From positions 21,217,501-21,281,500 of the forward strand of contig NC_073634.1 of NCBI RefSeq assembly GCF_029407905.1: a stretch of 64,000 nt of DNA, in the 5' to 3' direction. The position numbers and the translations under genes were made by a program. This document shows positions 46,681 to 57,614 of the stretch, piece after piece; within the stretch, counting starts at the first letter, position 1; every line of letters begins with the position of its first letter. The DNA is from Bubalus kerabau. Its lineage: Eukaryota > Chordata > Mammalia > Artiodactyla > Bovidae. The notes under the pieces were generated by a model, which had not been told where the DNA came from, did not search any database, and saw nothing but the letters and a program-made list of their open reading frames with translations.

Positions 46681-47775
46681 GTTCGGTAGAACAGTTTTAC
46701 ATATGTTGCATAGTTTAAAACTATATAAATAAACAGGATATTTATCTCAGAAAGGACTGAAGTTGTCTTGTGTACAGAAAAAAACAGAGAGGCTGCAGTT
46801 TGTGTGTGATTGTGAAGAGGTAGAAGGATTAACAGAAGTCATAGGGAAAGTTGTAGTACCAGATCCAGTTGGGTGTGGTGCTTAATACGCATGAACTGAG
46901 GCAGCTGGAAGACATCAGACGTGTGTGCATGTGTGTATGTGTATGAATTTTGTGTATTCTTACCCAAACCAGTTCAGCTGAGAATATGCTTCTTCATTCA
47001 TCTAGTATTTCTCACAGATATAGTCATGCATAAGCAAATGTAAAATTCACATTATGCTCAAATTGTTCCCTAAAATATCAATTGCCTGGGAATAAATTGG
47101 TACTCAAAACAGGGGATATGTATATGTATATGACAACTTAATCATTGTTATAAAGACTTTTGAGACTGGGAATAAGATTGCCAGAAAAACAAAATAATTA
47201 ACACTTAACTTTCTAGGACTGAAGAGGTTTTGAATAAATTGACTAATTTAAAATAGAAAGGTTAGCACCTGGGATAAAAATCTTGCTTTCTGAATTTTTT
47301 CCTACTTCCTTGCCTTTTGATGATGAATTATATGATTTCCTAATATATCTCCAAATTACCTCTCTTCTACTCTTTTTCTTAACATGACTTTTCCTTCTCC
47401 CTGTTTATCACCTTGAATTATTTTTTAAAGTGTTTTTAACATAACATTCATGATTTTCTTTCTTCTAAGCAGAATATTAACCTCAAGTATGAGAAGAAAA
47501 AAAAATAAGTATCTTATTTTGAGATGAATAGGGGAGGTATAGAGATTGGTAAAAGTATAGGCAGGATTTGAATTGTTTCTAGAGCTGCATTTCCATTCTC
47601 ATGAAGACTCAATTTGTAAGACAAGTACACTTTTTAAAAATGCTTTTAAAAAATCAGGTTGCAACTAAATGATATCAAGAGCCTGAATCACCCATCCAAC
47701 TATATTATAATCCATTCATTTCTTTATATCAGGGAGAAAGATATAAATATATATCACAGAGAAAGATATCTCCTC
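46681..47775. other. AT-rich DNA, no gene seen
   Basis: A short TG/TA-rich stretch near 46920-46945. No gene or further repeat was recognised. Confidence 0.4.
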
Positions 47776-47970
47776 TCCATGAGGAGATGCCCACTTCCAA
47801 GGTCAGGAGTGGCGGCTGCACTTCACTGGAGGCCAGAGAAACCCCAGGAAGACTGTAGGCACCTGAGTGGATGTGAGGAGATACCCCATGTCCAAAGGCA
47901 AAGGAGAATCCCCAGAAAGATGGTAGGAGGGGTGAATTTGCATTTACAATTAAACCCCATTCCCACCAGA

Positions 47971-48415
47971 GACTCTCAGAGGGCTCAAACAAACCTTGTG
48001 TGCACCAGGACCCAAGGACCCCACAGAGACTGAGACAGAACTGTGTTTGAGCATCTCCTGTGGAGGTATGGGTCAGCAGTGGACTGCTGCAGGGACAGAG
48101 GCTCTGGATGCAGCAGACTTGGGTATGGCATAGGCGCTCTTGCAGGAGGTCACCATTAACTCCAACATAGAGCTGCCAGAACTTACAGAGGACTGGGAAA
48201 TAGACTCTTACAGGGCACAAACAGAACTAAGTGTGCACCAGGACTCAGGAGAAAGGAGCAGTGACCTCAAAAAAGAGTGACCCAGACTTCCATGTGAGTG
48301 TCCAGGTGTCTCTAGCAGAGGTGTGGGTCAGTGGTGGCCTGATGAGGGGTTGGGGGCACTGAGTGTAGCAGTACATGCATGGGATCTTTTGAAGGAAGTC
48401 ACCATTATCTTCATT
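47971..48415 (+). repeat. Tandem monomers in the BovB 5' leader (about 232 bp period)
   Basis: Monomer A (47971-48202) starts GACTCTCAGAGGGCTCAAAC. Monomer B (from 48203) starts GACTCTTACAGGGCACAAAC. Both continue with GTGTGCACCAGGAC, a GGGTCAG..GTGG block and a GTCACCATTA block at the same spacing. B is cut at 48415 by the minus-strand BovB and resumes at about 51438. Shorter repeated elements (GAGGAGAT.CCCCA) lie upstream at 47778 and 47876. Tandem promoter monomers are known for rodent L1. Promoter function here is inference. Confidence 0.75.
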
Positions 48416-51400
48416 CAGTTTAATTCAGTCACTCAGTCATGTCCGACTCTTTGCAACTCCATGAATCGCAGCACGCCAGGCCTCCCTGTCCATCACCAAC
48501 TCCCGGAGTTCACTCAGACTCACGTCCATCGAGTCAGTGATGCCATCCAGCCATCTCATCCTCTGTCGTCCCCTTCTCCTCCTGCCCCCAATCCCTCCCA
48601 GCATCAGAGTCTTTTCCAATGAGTCAACTCTTCACATGAGGTGGCCAAAGTACTGGAGTTTCAGCTTCAGGCATCATTCCCTCTAAAGAAATGCCAGGGC
48701 TGATCTCCTTCAGAATGGACTGGTTGGATCTCCTTGCAGTCCAAGGGACTCTGAAGAGTCTTCTCCAACACCACAGTTCAAAAGCATCAATTCTTCATAA
48801 CTCAGCTTTCTTCACAGTCCAACTCTCACATCCATACATGATCACTGGAAAAACCATAGCCTTGACTAGACGGACCTTTGTTGGCAAAGTAATGTCTCTG
48901 CTTTTGAATATGCTATCTAGGTTGGTCATAACTTTCCTTCCAAGGAGTAAGCATCTTTTAATTTCATGGCTGCAGTCACCATCTGCAGTGATTTTGGAGC
49001 CCAAAAAAATAAAGTCTGACGCTGTTTCCACTGTTTCCCCATCTATTTCCCATGAACTGATGGGACTAGATGCCATGATCTTCGTTTTCTGAATGTTGAG
49101 TTTTAAGCCAACTGTTTCACTATCCACTTTCCTCAAGGGGCTTTTTAGTTCCTCTTCACTTTCTGCCATAAGGGTGGTGTCATCTGCATATCTGAGGTTA
49201 TTGATATTTCTCTCTGCAATCTTGATTCCAGCTTCTGCTTCTTCCAGCCCAGCATTTCTCATGATGTACTCTGCTTAGAAGTTGAATAAGCAGGGTGACA
49301 ATAATCAGCCTTGACGTACTCTTTTTCCTATTTGCAACCAGTCTGTTGTTCCATGTCCAGTTCTAACTGTTGCTTCCTGACCTGCATACAAATTTCTCAA
49401 GAGGCAGGTCAGGTGGTCTGGTATTACCATCTCTTTCAGAATTTTCCACAGTTGATTGTGATCCACACAGTCAAAGGCTTTGGCATAGTCAATAAAGCAG
49501 AAACAGATGTTTTTCTGGAACTCTCTTGCTTTTTTGATGATCCAGAGGATGTTGGCAATTTGATCTCTGGTTCCTCTGCCTTTTCTAAATCCAGCTTGAA
49601 CATCTAAAAGTTCATGGTTCACGTATTGCTGAAGCATGGCTTGGAGAATTTTGAGCATTACTTTACTAGTGTGTGAGATGAGTGCAATTGTGTGGTAGTT
49701 TGAGTATTCTTTGGCATTGCCTTTCTTTGGTTTTGGAATGAAAACTGACCTTTTCCAATCCTGTGGCCACTGCTGAGTTTTCCAAATTTGCAGCATATTG
49801 AATGCAACACTTTCACAGCATCATCTTTCAGGATTTGAAATAGCTAAACTAGAATCCATCACCTCCACTAGCTTTGTTCATAGTGATGCTTTCTAAGGCC
49901 CACTTGACTTCATATTCCAGGATGTCTGGCTCTAGGTGAGTGATCACACCATCATGATTATCTGGGTCATGAAGATCTTTTTTGTACAGTTCTTCTGTGT
50001 ATTCTTGCCACCTCTTCTTAATATCTTCTGCTTCTGTTAGGTCCATACCATTTCTGTCCTTTATTGAGCTCATCTTTGCATGAAATATTCTCTTAGTATC
50101 TCTAATTTTCTTGAAGAGATCTCTAGTCTTTCCCATTCTGTTGTTTTCCTCTATTTCTTTGCACTGATCGCTGAGGAAGGCTTTCTTATCTCTCCTTGCT
50201 ATTCTTTGGAACTCTGCATTCAGATGCTTACATCTTTCCTTTTCTCCTTTGCTTTTCGCTTCTCTTCTTTTCACAGCTATTTGTAAGGCCTCCTCAGACA
50301 GCCATTTTGTTTTTTTGCATTTTTTTTTCCCATGGAGATGGTCTTGATCCCTGTCTCCTGTACAATGTCACGAACCTCTGTCCATAGTTGATCAGGCACT
50401 CTATCAGATCTAGTCCCTTAAATCTATTTCTCACTTCCACTGTATAATCATAAAGGATTTAATTTGGGTCATACCTGAATGGTCTAGTGGTTTTCCCTAC
50501 TTTCTTCAATTTAAGTCTGAATTTGGCAATAAGGAGTTCATGGTCTGAGCCACAGTCAGCTCCTGGTCTTGTTTTTGCTGACTGTATAGAGCTTCTCCAT
50601 CTTTGGCTGAAAAGAATATAATCAATCTGATTTCGGTGTTGAACATCTGGTGATGTCCATGTGTAGAGTCTTCTCTTGTGTTGTTGGAAGAAGGTGTTTG
50701 CTATGGCCGGTGCATTTTATTAGCAAAACTCTAATAGTCTTTGCCCTGCTTCATTTCGTATTCTAAGGCCAAATTTGCCAGATGTTTCTTGACTTCCTAC
50801 TTTTGCATTCCAGTCCCCTATTATGAAAAGGACATCTTTTTTGGGTGTTAGTTCTAAAAGGTCTTGTAGGTCTTCATAGAACCATTCAACTTCATCTTCT
50901 TCAGCATTACCAGTTGGGGCATAGACTTGGATTACTGTGATATTGAATGGTTCGCCTTGGAAACGAACAGAGATCATTCTGTCGTTTTTGAGATTGCATC
51001 CAAGTACTGCATTTCAGACTCATTTGTTGACCATGATGGCTACTCCATTTCTTCTAAGGGATTCCTGCCCACAGTAGTAGATATAACGGTCATCTGAGTT
51101 AAATTCACCCATTCCAGTCCATTTTAGTTCACTGATTCCTAGAATGTCGACATTCACTCTTGCCATCTCTTGTTTGACCACTTCCAATTTGCCTTGATTC
51201 ATGGACCTAACATTCCAGGTTCCTATGCAATATTGCTCTTTACAGCACCAGACCTTGCTTCTATCACCACTCACATCCACAACTGGGTATTGTTTTTGCT
51301 TTGGCTCCATCCCTTCATTCTTTCTTGAGTTATTTCTCCACTGATCTCCAGTAGCATACTGGGCACCTACTGACCTAGGGAGTTCCTCTTTCAGTATCCT

Positions 51401-51424
51401 ATCATTTTGCCTTTTCATACTGTT
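48416..51424 (-). mobile_element. Nearly full-length BovB LINE inserted in the host BovB leader
   Basis: A minus-strand element with 3' tail at 48416 (TTTAATTCAGTCACTCAG) and endonuclease start near 51424. It covers the whole coding region and lacks the 5' leader. Imperfect duplications CATTATCTTCATT (48403-48415) and CATTTTCTTCCGTT (51425-51438) flank it. It lies head-to-head with the rest of the host element, giving inverted BovB coding arms of about 3 kb separated by the host leader end. Confidence 0.92.
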
Positions 51425-51427
51425 CAT
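48430..51427 (-). pseudogene. BovB ORF remnant: endonuclease plus reverse transcriptase
   Basis: This is the most complete BovB coding remnant here. Its endonuclease part is at 51020-51427 (GTWNVRSMN and ISELKWTG, the APE-type N-terminal motifs) and 50720-50977 (GDWNAKVG, another conserved APE motif). The region between endonuclease and RT is at 49849-50274. RT fingers and motif A (FIDYAKAFD) are at 49305-49796, motif C (YADD) at 48795-49262 and the C-terminal arginine-rich segment at 48437-48619. The ORF is broken by a shift at the QG of motif B (VRQG at 49305), by stops near 50700 and 51010, and by others. All domains are present in the right order, but no functional protein can be made. 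Confidence 0.9.
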
Positions 51428-51815
51428 TTTCTTCCGTTACCTCCAACATAGTTTGGTCCCAGGTAAATAGCAGGGAGGGAACACAGCTCCACCCATCAAC
51501 AGAAAATTGGATTAAAGATTTACTGAGCACGGCCCCACCCATCAGAACAAGCCCAGTTTTCCCCTCTCCCAACAGGAAGCTTCCATAAGCCTCCTATCCT
51601 TCTCCATCAGAAGGCAGATAGACTGAAAACCACAATCACAGAAAACTAACCAATCTAATCATATGGACCACAGTCTTGTCTAAAGCAATAAAACTATGAG
51701 CCATGCTGTGTAGTGCCACCCATGATGGACAGGTCATGGTGGAGAGTTCTGACAAAATGTGGTCCACTGGAGAAGGGAACGGCAAACCAATTCAGTATTC
51801 TTGCCTTGAGAACCC

Positions 51816-54800
51816 CATAAACAGTATGAAAAGCCAAAATGTTAGGACACTGAAAGATAAACTCCCCAGGTCGGTAGGTGCCTGATATGCTACTGGAAAT
51901 CAGTGGAGAAATAACACAAGATAGAATGAAGAGATGGAGCCAAAGCAAAAACAACATTCAGTTGTGGATGTGACTGGTGATAGAAGCAAGGTTGGATGCT
52001 GTAAAGAGCAATATTGCATAGGAACCTGAATGTTAGGTCCATGAATCAAGACAAATTGGAAGTGGTAAAACAGGAGATGGCAAGAGTGAACGTCAACATT
52101 TTGGGAATCAGCAAACTAAAATGAACTTGAATGGGTGGATTTAACTCAGATGACCATTATATCCAGTAGCCGTGTATGGATGTGAGAGTTGGACTGTGAA
52201 GAAAGCTGAGCACCAAAGAATTGATGCTTTTGTACTGTGGTGTTGGAGAAGACTCTTGAGAGTCCCTTGGACTGTAAGGAGATCCAACCAGTCCAAACTA
52301 AAGGAATTCAGTCCTGGGTGTTCTTTGGAAGGACTGATGCTAAAGCTGAAACTCCAGTACTTTGGCCACCTCATGTGAAGAGTTGACTCATTGGAAAAGA
52401 CCCTGATGCTGGGAGGGATTGGGGGCAGGAGGAGAAGGGGACGACAGAGGATGAGATGGCTGGATGGCATCACTGACTCGATGGACGTGAGTTTGAGTAA
52501 ACTCTGGGAGTTGGTGATGGACAGGGAGGCTTGGCGTGCTGCAATTCATGGGGTCGCAAAGAGTCGGACATGACTGAGTGACTGAACTGAACTGACCATT
52601 ATATCTACTACTGTGGGCGAGAATCCCTTAGAAGAAATGGAGTAGCTATCATGGTCAACAAGAGTCCAAAATGCAGTACTTTGATGCAGTCTCAAAAATG
52701 ACTGAATGATCTCTGTTCATTTCCAAGGCAAACCATTCAATACAGCACTAATTCAAGTCTATACCCTGGCCAGTAATGATGAAGAAGCTGAAGTTGAATG
52801 GTTCTCTGAAGACCTACAAGACTTTCTAACATCCAAAAAAAATATGCCCTTTTCATTATAGGGGACTGGAATGCAAAAGTAGGAAGTCCAGAAACACCTG
52901 GAGTAACAGGCAAATTTGGCCTTGGAGTATAGGATGAAGCACAGCAAAGGCTAATAGAGTTTTGCCAAGAGAACACACTGGTCATCGCAAACACTCTCTT
53001 CCAACAACACAGGAGATGACTCTACACATGGGCATCACCAGATGGTCAATATCAAAATCAGACTGATTATATTCTTTGCGATCAAAGATGGGGAAGCTCT
53101 ATACAGTCAGGTAAAACAAGACCGGGAGCTGACTGTGGCTCAGATCATGAACTCCTTATTGCCAAATTCAGACTTCAATGAAGAAAGTATGGGAACTACT
53201 AGACCAATCAGGTATGACTTATATCAAATCCCTTATGATTATACAGTGGAAGTGAGAAATACATTTAAGGGACTATATCTGATAGACAGAGTGCTGGATG
53301 AACTATGGACAGGTTCATGACATTGTGTAGAAGACAGATCAACACCATCCTCAAGAAGGCAATGCAAAAAGGCAAAATGGCTGTCTGAGGAGGCCTTACA
53401 AATAGCTGTGAAAAGAAGAGAAGCAAAAAGCAATCTAGAAAAGGAAAGATATACCCATTTTAATGCAGATTATAAAGAATAGCATTCTTTATAAGAGGGA
53501 TAAGGAAGTCTTCCCGAATGATCAGTGCAAAGAAATAGAGGAAAACAATAGAATGGGAAAAACTAGAATTCTCTTCAAGAAAATTAGAGATACCAAGGGA
53601 ACATTTCAAGCAAAGATGGGCACAAGAAAGGACAGAAATGGTATGGACCTAACAGAAGCAGAAGATATTAAGAAGAGGTGGCAAGAACACACAGAAGAAC
53701 TGTACAAAAAAGATCTTCATGACCCAGATAATCACGATGGTGTGATCACTCACATAGAGCCAGGTATCCTGGAATGTGAAGTCAAGTGGGCCTTAGGAAG
53801 CATCACCACGAACAAAGCTAGTGGAGGTGATGGCATTCCAGTTGAGCTATTTCAAATCCTAAAAGATAATGCTGTGAAAGTGTTGCACTCAATATGCCAG
53901 CAAATTTTGAAAACTCAGCAGTGGCCACAGGACTGGAAAAGGTCAGTTTTCATTTGAATCCCAAAGAAAGGCAATGCCAAAGAATGCTCAAACTATTGCA
54001 CAATTGCACTCATCTCACATGCTAGTAAAGTAATGCTCAAAATTCTCCAAGCCAGGTTTCAACAGTGCCTGAACTTCCAGATGTTCATGCTGGATTCAAA
54101 AGAGGCAGAAGAACCAGAGATCAAATTGCCAACAACCACTGGATCATGGAAAAAGCAAGAGAGTTCCAGAAAAACATCTATTTCAGCTTTATTGACAATG
54201 CCAAAGCCTTTGACTGTGTGGATCACAATCAACTGTGGAAAATTCTGACAGATGGGAATACCAGACCACCTGACCTGCCTCTTGAGAAATCTGTATGTGG
54301 GTCAAAAAGCAACAGTTAGAACTGGACATGGAACAACAGATAGGTTCCAAATCGGAAAAGAAATACATCAAGGCTGTATGTTGTCACCCTGCTTATTAAC
54401 TTATATGCAGAGTACATCATGAGAAATGCTGGGCTGGCTGAAGCACAAGCTGGAATCAAGGTTGCTGGGAGAAATATCAATAACCTCAGATATGCAAAGG
54501 ACACCACCCTTATGGCAGAAAGTGAAGAACTAAAGAGCCTCTTGATAAAAGTGAAAGAGGAGAATGAAAAAGTTGGCTTCAAACTCAACATTCAGAAAAC
54601 TAAGATTTTGGCATCTGGTCCCATCACTTCATGGCAAATAGATGGGGAAACAATGGAAACAGTGGCAGACTTTATTTGAGGGGGCTCCAAAATCATTGCA
54701 GATGGTGACTGCAGCCATGAAATTAAAAGGTGCTTACTCCTTGGAAGGAAAGTTATGACCAACCCAGACAGCATATTAAAAAGCAGAGACATTACTTTGC

Positions 54801-55245
54801 CAACAAAGGCCCATCTAGTCAAGGCTATGGTTTTTCCAGTGGTCATGTATGGATGTGAGAGTTGGACTATAAAGTTGAGTGCCGAAGAATTGATGCTTTT
54901 GAACTGTGGTGTTGGAGAAGACTTGAAATTCCCTTGGACTGCAAGGAGATCCTACCAGTCCATCCTAAAGGAAATCAGTCCTGACCATTCATTGGAAGGA
55001 CTGATGTTGAAACTGAAACTCCAATACTTGGCCACCTGATGTGAAGAACTGACTCATTTGAAAAGACCCTGATGCTACAAAAAATTGAAGGTGGGAGGAG
55101 AAGGGGATGACAGAGAATGAGATGGTTGGATGGCATTGCCCACTCAGTGGACATGAGTTTGAGTAAACTCTGGGAGTTGGTGATGGACAAGTAGGCCTGA
55201 CTTGCTGCAGTCCATGGGCTTGCAAAAGTTGGACACGACCTAGCA
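51816..55245 (+). pseudogene. Host BovB ORF remnant, disrupted by stops and a nested BovB piece
   Basis: It begins with the MNSMKRQN-equivalent start region (51816 on), loses the endonuclease at the nested insert (52164-52592), resumes with SLRRNGVAIMVNK-like coding at about 52628, and continues through the linker (53463-53957), motif A FIDNAKAFD (54065-54319), motif C altered to YAKD (54419-54679) and the C-terminus (54755-55039). There are stops and frame changes in every segment. The loss of the second catalytic aspartate in YADD would alone abolish RT activity. Confidence 0.87.
52164..52592 (+). mobile_element. BovB 3' fragment nested in the host BovB
   Basis: A 429-bp BovB 3' end (CCAGTAGCCGTGTATGGATG to the GACTGAACTGAAC tail) is inserted in the endonuclease region of the host. 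It is flanked by a perfect 13-bp duplication TGACCATTATATC at 52151-52163 and 52593-52605. The 5' junction bases differ from consensus for a few positions. Confidence 0.95.
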
Positions 55246-55427
55246 GCTGAACTGAACTGAAGTGAACTGATCAGGGAAAAAATCTTAAAGTAACATGGAA
55301 ATCAAAAGACTCCTATGTTCTAGATTAGGGCTATGCGTCCTTGAAATGTTTTAGTAAATACTTTCACAAAGGCTTCAGAATGTTTTCTTCCCCTCTGGGT
55401 ATTTAGTTTCATTTTAACTTAAGGTGC

Positions 55428-55646
55428 ACATGCTAAGTTGCTCAGGCAAGTCTGACTCTTTGCAATCCTATGGACTATAGCCTGCCAGGCTCCTCTGTCT
55501 ATGGGATTGTCCAAGCAAGAATACTGGAGTGGGTTTCCATGCCCTCCTCCAGGGGATCTTCCTGATCCAAGGATCGAACCTGGGTCTCTTATGTCTCTTG
55601 CACTGGCAGGCATGTTCATTACTATGAGTGCCACATGGGAATCCCC
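55428..55646 (-). mobile_element. Bov-tA SINE
   Basis: Reversed tail and body, then a head carrying the longer TTATGTCTCTTGCACTGGC variant between B box and A box, ending TGGGAATCCCC. This variant differs from the other Bov-tA heads in the window. Confidence 0.9.
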
Positions 55647-55735
55647 AGCTTAGGGTATAAGGTCTGAAAAAGAAGTTCCTGTCAGACTCTAAATTTCAGT
55701 TTCCAGTTTGGTCAACTTATGACCACAGACACACA

Positions 55736-55809
<74 letters not shown>

Positions 55810-56529
55810 CTCTCATCTTGTCAAGTTTCAATCAGAACAAATAGTAAATATTCCTGCCCGTATTCAACAACCCCACGGACACAAGAGATGTCCCCCAAAA
55901 AGTGCAAAGGTAGTAGGACACCCTCCCAAAGGTTCAGAGCCACTCCCAAAGAGAACCAAAAGAAAGAAAGACTTAGACAATTCCCTTGAGAACTGGCAAT
56001 AATCGTAGGACCCTAGCTGCAAATGAAGTGCAACCTGCATTTTGTTTGCCCGTATTTTGGGGGCCTCAAAGTGGTGGTTGCCCAGTCAACATTTCAGGAC
56101 ACAAAGCAAGATAAAAAAGAAGGCAACATCTGTCTTGAGGGAGAAAGGATCCACAACCAATGGGTATTTGAAAACAAATTCCTGAGTCAAATTCAATGAT
56201 CTAATTCTTACAGGTTTTGTTTTCTGCTTCTGTTTGTTTTTGCCTGCCAATCTGAATTTGGGAAGGAAAGGACAACATGAAGTTCTACCTTCCTCTCTTG
56301 ACCAAGCACCACAGATAGAAACCTAGAAGCTCTCAGCTCTGACTTTGGTAAGAATCTCACTCCTTGCCACCTTCTCTCAATTTTTCCAGGAACCTGTGTT
56401 TAGCCTCTAGAGTACTCCCAGTGGATTTCATCCTGGTCCTCTGAAATTATAGAGGAAAAGCAATTTTCCCTCCACCCTTTGTGGTGAATGCTTCTTCTTT
56501 CTCTAGGACATCTGTTAAATAAACGAGCT
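55647..56529. other. (AC)n(AT)n tract and unclassified DNA, no gene seen
   Basis: Apart from the microsatellite at 55727-55810, this is GC-moderate sequence without recognised features. It could be internal ERV sequence belonging to the minus-strand LTR further right, but I see no gag or pol motif. Confidence 0.35.
55727..55810. repeat. (AC)n(AT)n compound microsatellite
   Basis: About 21 pure AC units (55740-55782) pass directly into about 13 AT units. Confidence 0.97.
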
Positions 56530-56639
56530 CATCCAGGTTAAAAGTTCTCCACTGTGGCCCCTGTAATTCAAGGCTATCTTTGGTAAAGTTAACAATCTTG
56601 TTCAGCCTTAAAACAAAATTTTCTTCACCTGTAGCCTCA

Positions 56640-56830
56640 TCCTGGACCCAGTCCAGTATAAGCCAGACCCAGTCTGGTTTCAGTATAAGTCAGACCTGGA
56701 CCCAGTCTAGTTTCTAAGTCAAATCCAGTCCACCTGGACCCACTCCAGTTTCCAAGTCTAACCCTGTCCAAACTTGAACCCAGTCTGGTTTTTCAAGTCC
56801 AGCGGAATCTAACCCTGGCTGGTATCCAGA
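56640..56830. repeat. Imperfect minisatellite beside the ERV LTR
   Basis: Recurring units of about 27-30 bp built on GGACCCAGTC(C/T)AGTTT and AAGTC(A/C)GACC occur at least six times, with drift. It lies on the leader side of the minus-strand LTR, with a poly-purine run (56838-56869) next to it. Confidence 0.75.
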
Positions 56831-57052
56831 TCTGGTCTGAGGAAAAAAGAAAGAAAAAAAAAAAAAAAAGCTCAGAGGGAGTCTGAAAGCTTCTAACACA
56901 AAAGTCGCAGAGGGAGGATCCCAGAGGGATGACTCCCAGAGGCAGCAAGAAGGCAGTGAGCTCTAGGAGCTCTATAAGTACTTTCACCTGGTTGCTCGTT
57001 GCTCCTGGAGACCATCAGGGTCTTCTTCAGTTCCTTCTTCTGACAACAGAAC
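56830..57052 (-). mobile_element. Possible ERV leader sequence
   Basis: It lies immediately downstream (minus strand) of the LTR and has repeated CAGAGGGA.GA-type blocks. No primer-binding site starting TGG directly follows the LTR end, so the assignment rests on position only. It is noncoding. Confidence 0.3.
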
Positions 57053-57439
57053 TGTTAGAAGATAAACTGAGGCACACAAAAAAATTTAAGAGTTTATTTG
57101 AGAAAAATCAATTCAGATCAGGCAGCATCCAATGTAGCAGATAGAAAGGAGCCCTGAGGAGCAGCAAATCAAAGACTTTTCTAGGCAGAAGGGTGCAGGA
57201 ATAAGGAAGTCGCACTGGACAAAAATTGGGCTATTACCACAAGGTTACTTTCCTCTGTGGGTTTGCAGGGGTCGATCAGGCAGATTACCAAACTAGTGCT
57301 GATCAGATAATTACTGATTGGCTGGCTTAAGATCCCATTTCTGGGAAAGATCAAAACCATAATTAAGTCTGGGTTTGGTGATGTGGGCCTTAACCTAAGA
57401 GATTCCATTTTGGGCCTGTTATGTTGTTTCTAGCCAGCA
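57053..57439 (-). mobile_element. Endogenous-retrovirus LTR, minus strand (387 bp)
   Basis: Read on the minus strand it starts TGCTGGCTAG and ends CTTCTAACA, the TG..CA form of an LTR. It carries AATAAA as part of TCAAATAAACTC (reverse of 57087-57098), followed by GTGTGCCTCAGTTTATC. The family pattern (GGAATCTCTTAGG, CCTTGTGGTAATAGCCC) is recognised from ruminant ERV LTRs. No coding region is visible. Confidence 0.6.
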
Positions 57440-57600
57440 TTTTTAATTTTGTTACTTTCATTGACATGTACTAGATGCATTTTATGAATGTACCTTTTTA
57501 CTAAACTTTCAAAAACCCTCGATATTATTGATTTTTATCATTTGCAATTATCTGATGGATACTTGTAAAAGTGATACTGCATTGTTGGCTTCATTTGAAA
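57440..57600 (-). mobile_element. Ancient L1 remnant, left part
   Basis: Diverged reversed L1 ORF2-like sequence (AAAGTGATACTGCATTGTTG), continued at 60096-60900 on the far side of a younger L1 insertion. Confidence 0.45.
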
Positions 57601-57614
57601 TGCTCATATTTTTA

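Larger units (their letters stand above)
47776..55265 (+). mobile_element. Near-complete host BovB LINE, twice interrupted by other BovB copies
   Basis: A plus-strand BovB in three blocks: 5' leader (47776-48415), leader end plus endonuclease start (51428-52163), and the rest to the TGAAC-type tail (52606-55265), about 4.0 kb once the insertions are removed. The leader is CpG- and GC-richer than its surroundings. The first block ends in CACCATTATCTTCATT and the third-party sequence resumes as TTACCTCCAACATAG. A tandem copy of this region in the leader itself (48150-48174) has the two parts contiguous, supporting one split element. The start is an estimate. Confidence 0.85.

Noticed and set aside
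47659..48220. 124- and 163-codon overlapping frames as a gene upstream of BovB
   Set aside because: They lie in the GC-richer BovB leader and its tandem monomers, on opposite strands, and have no domain signature. The length is explained by low stop-codon density.
56640..56830. CRISPR-like array
   Set aside because: The units drift, have no conserved palindromic repeat with unique spacers, and lie in a ruminant genome beside an LTR.
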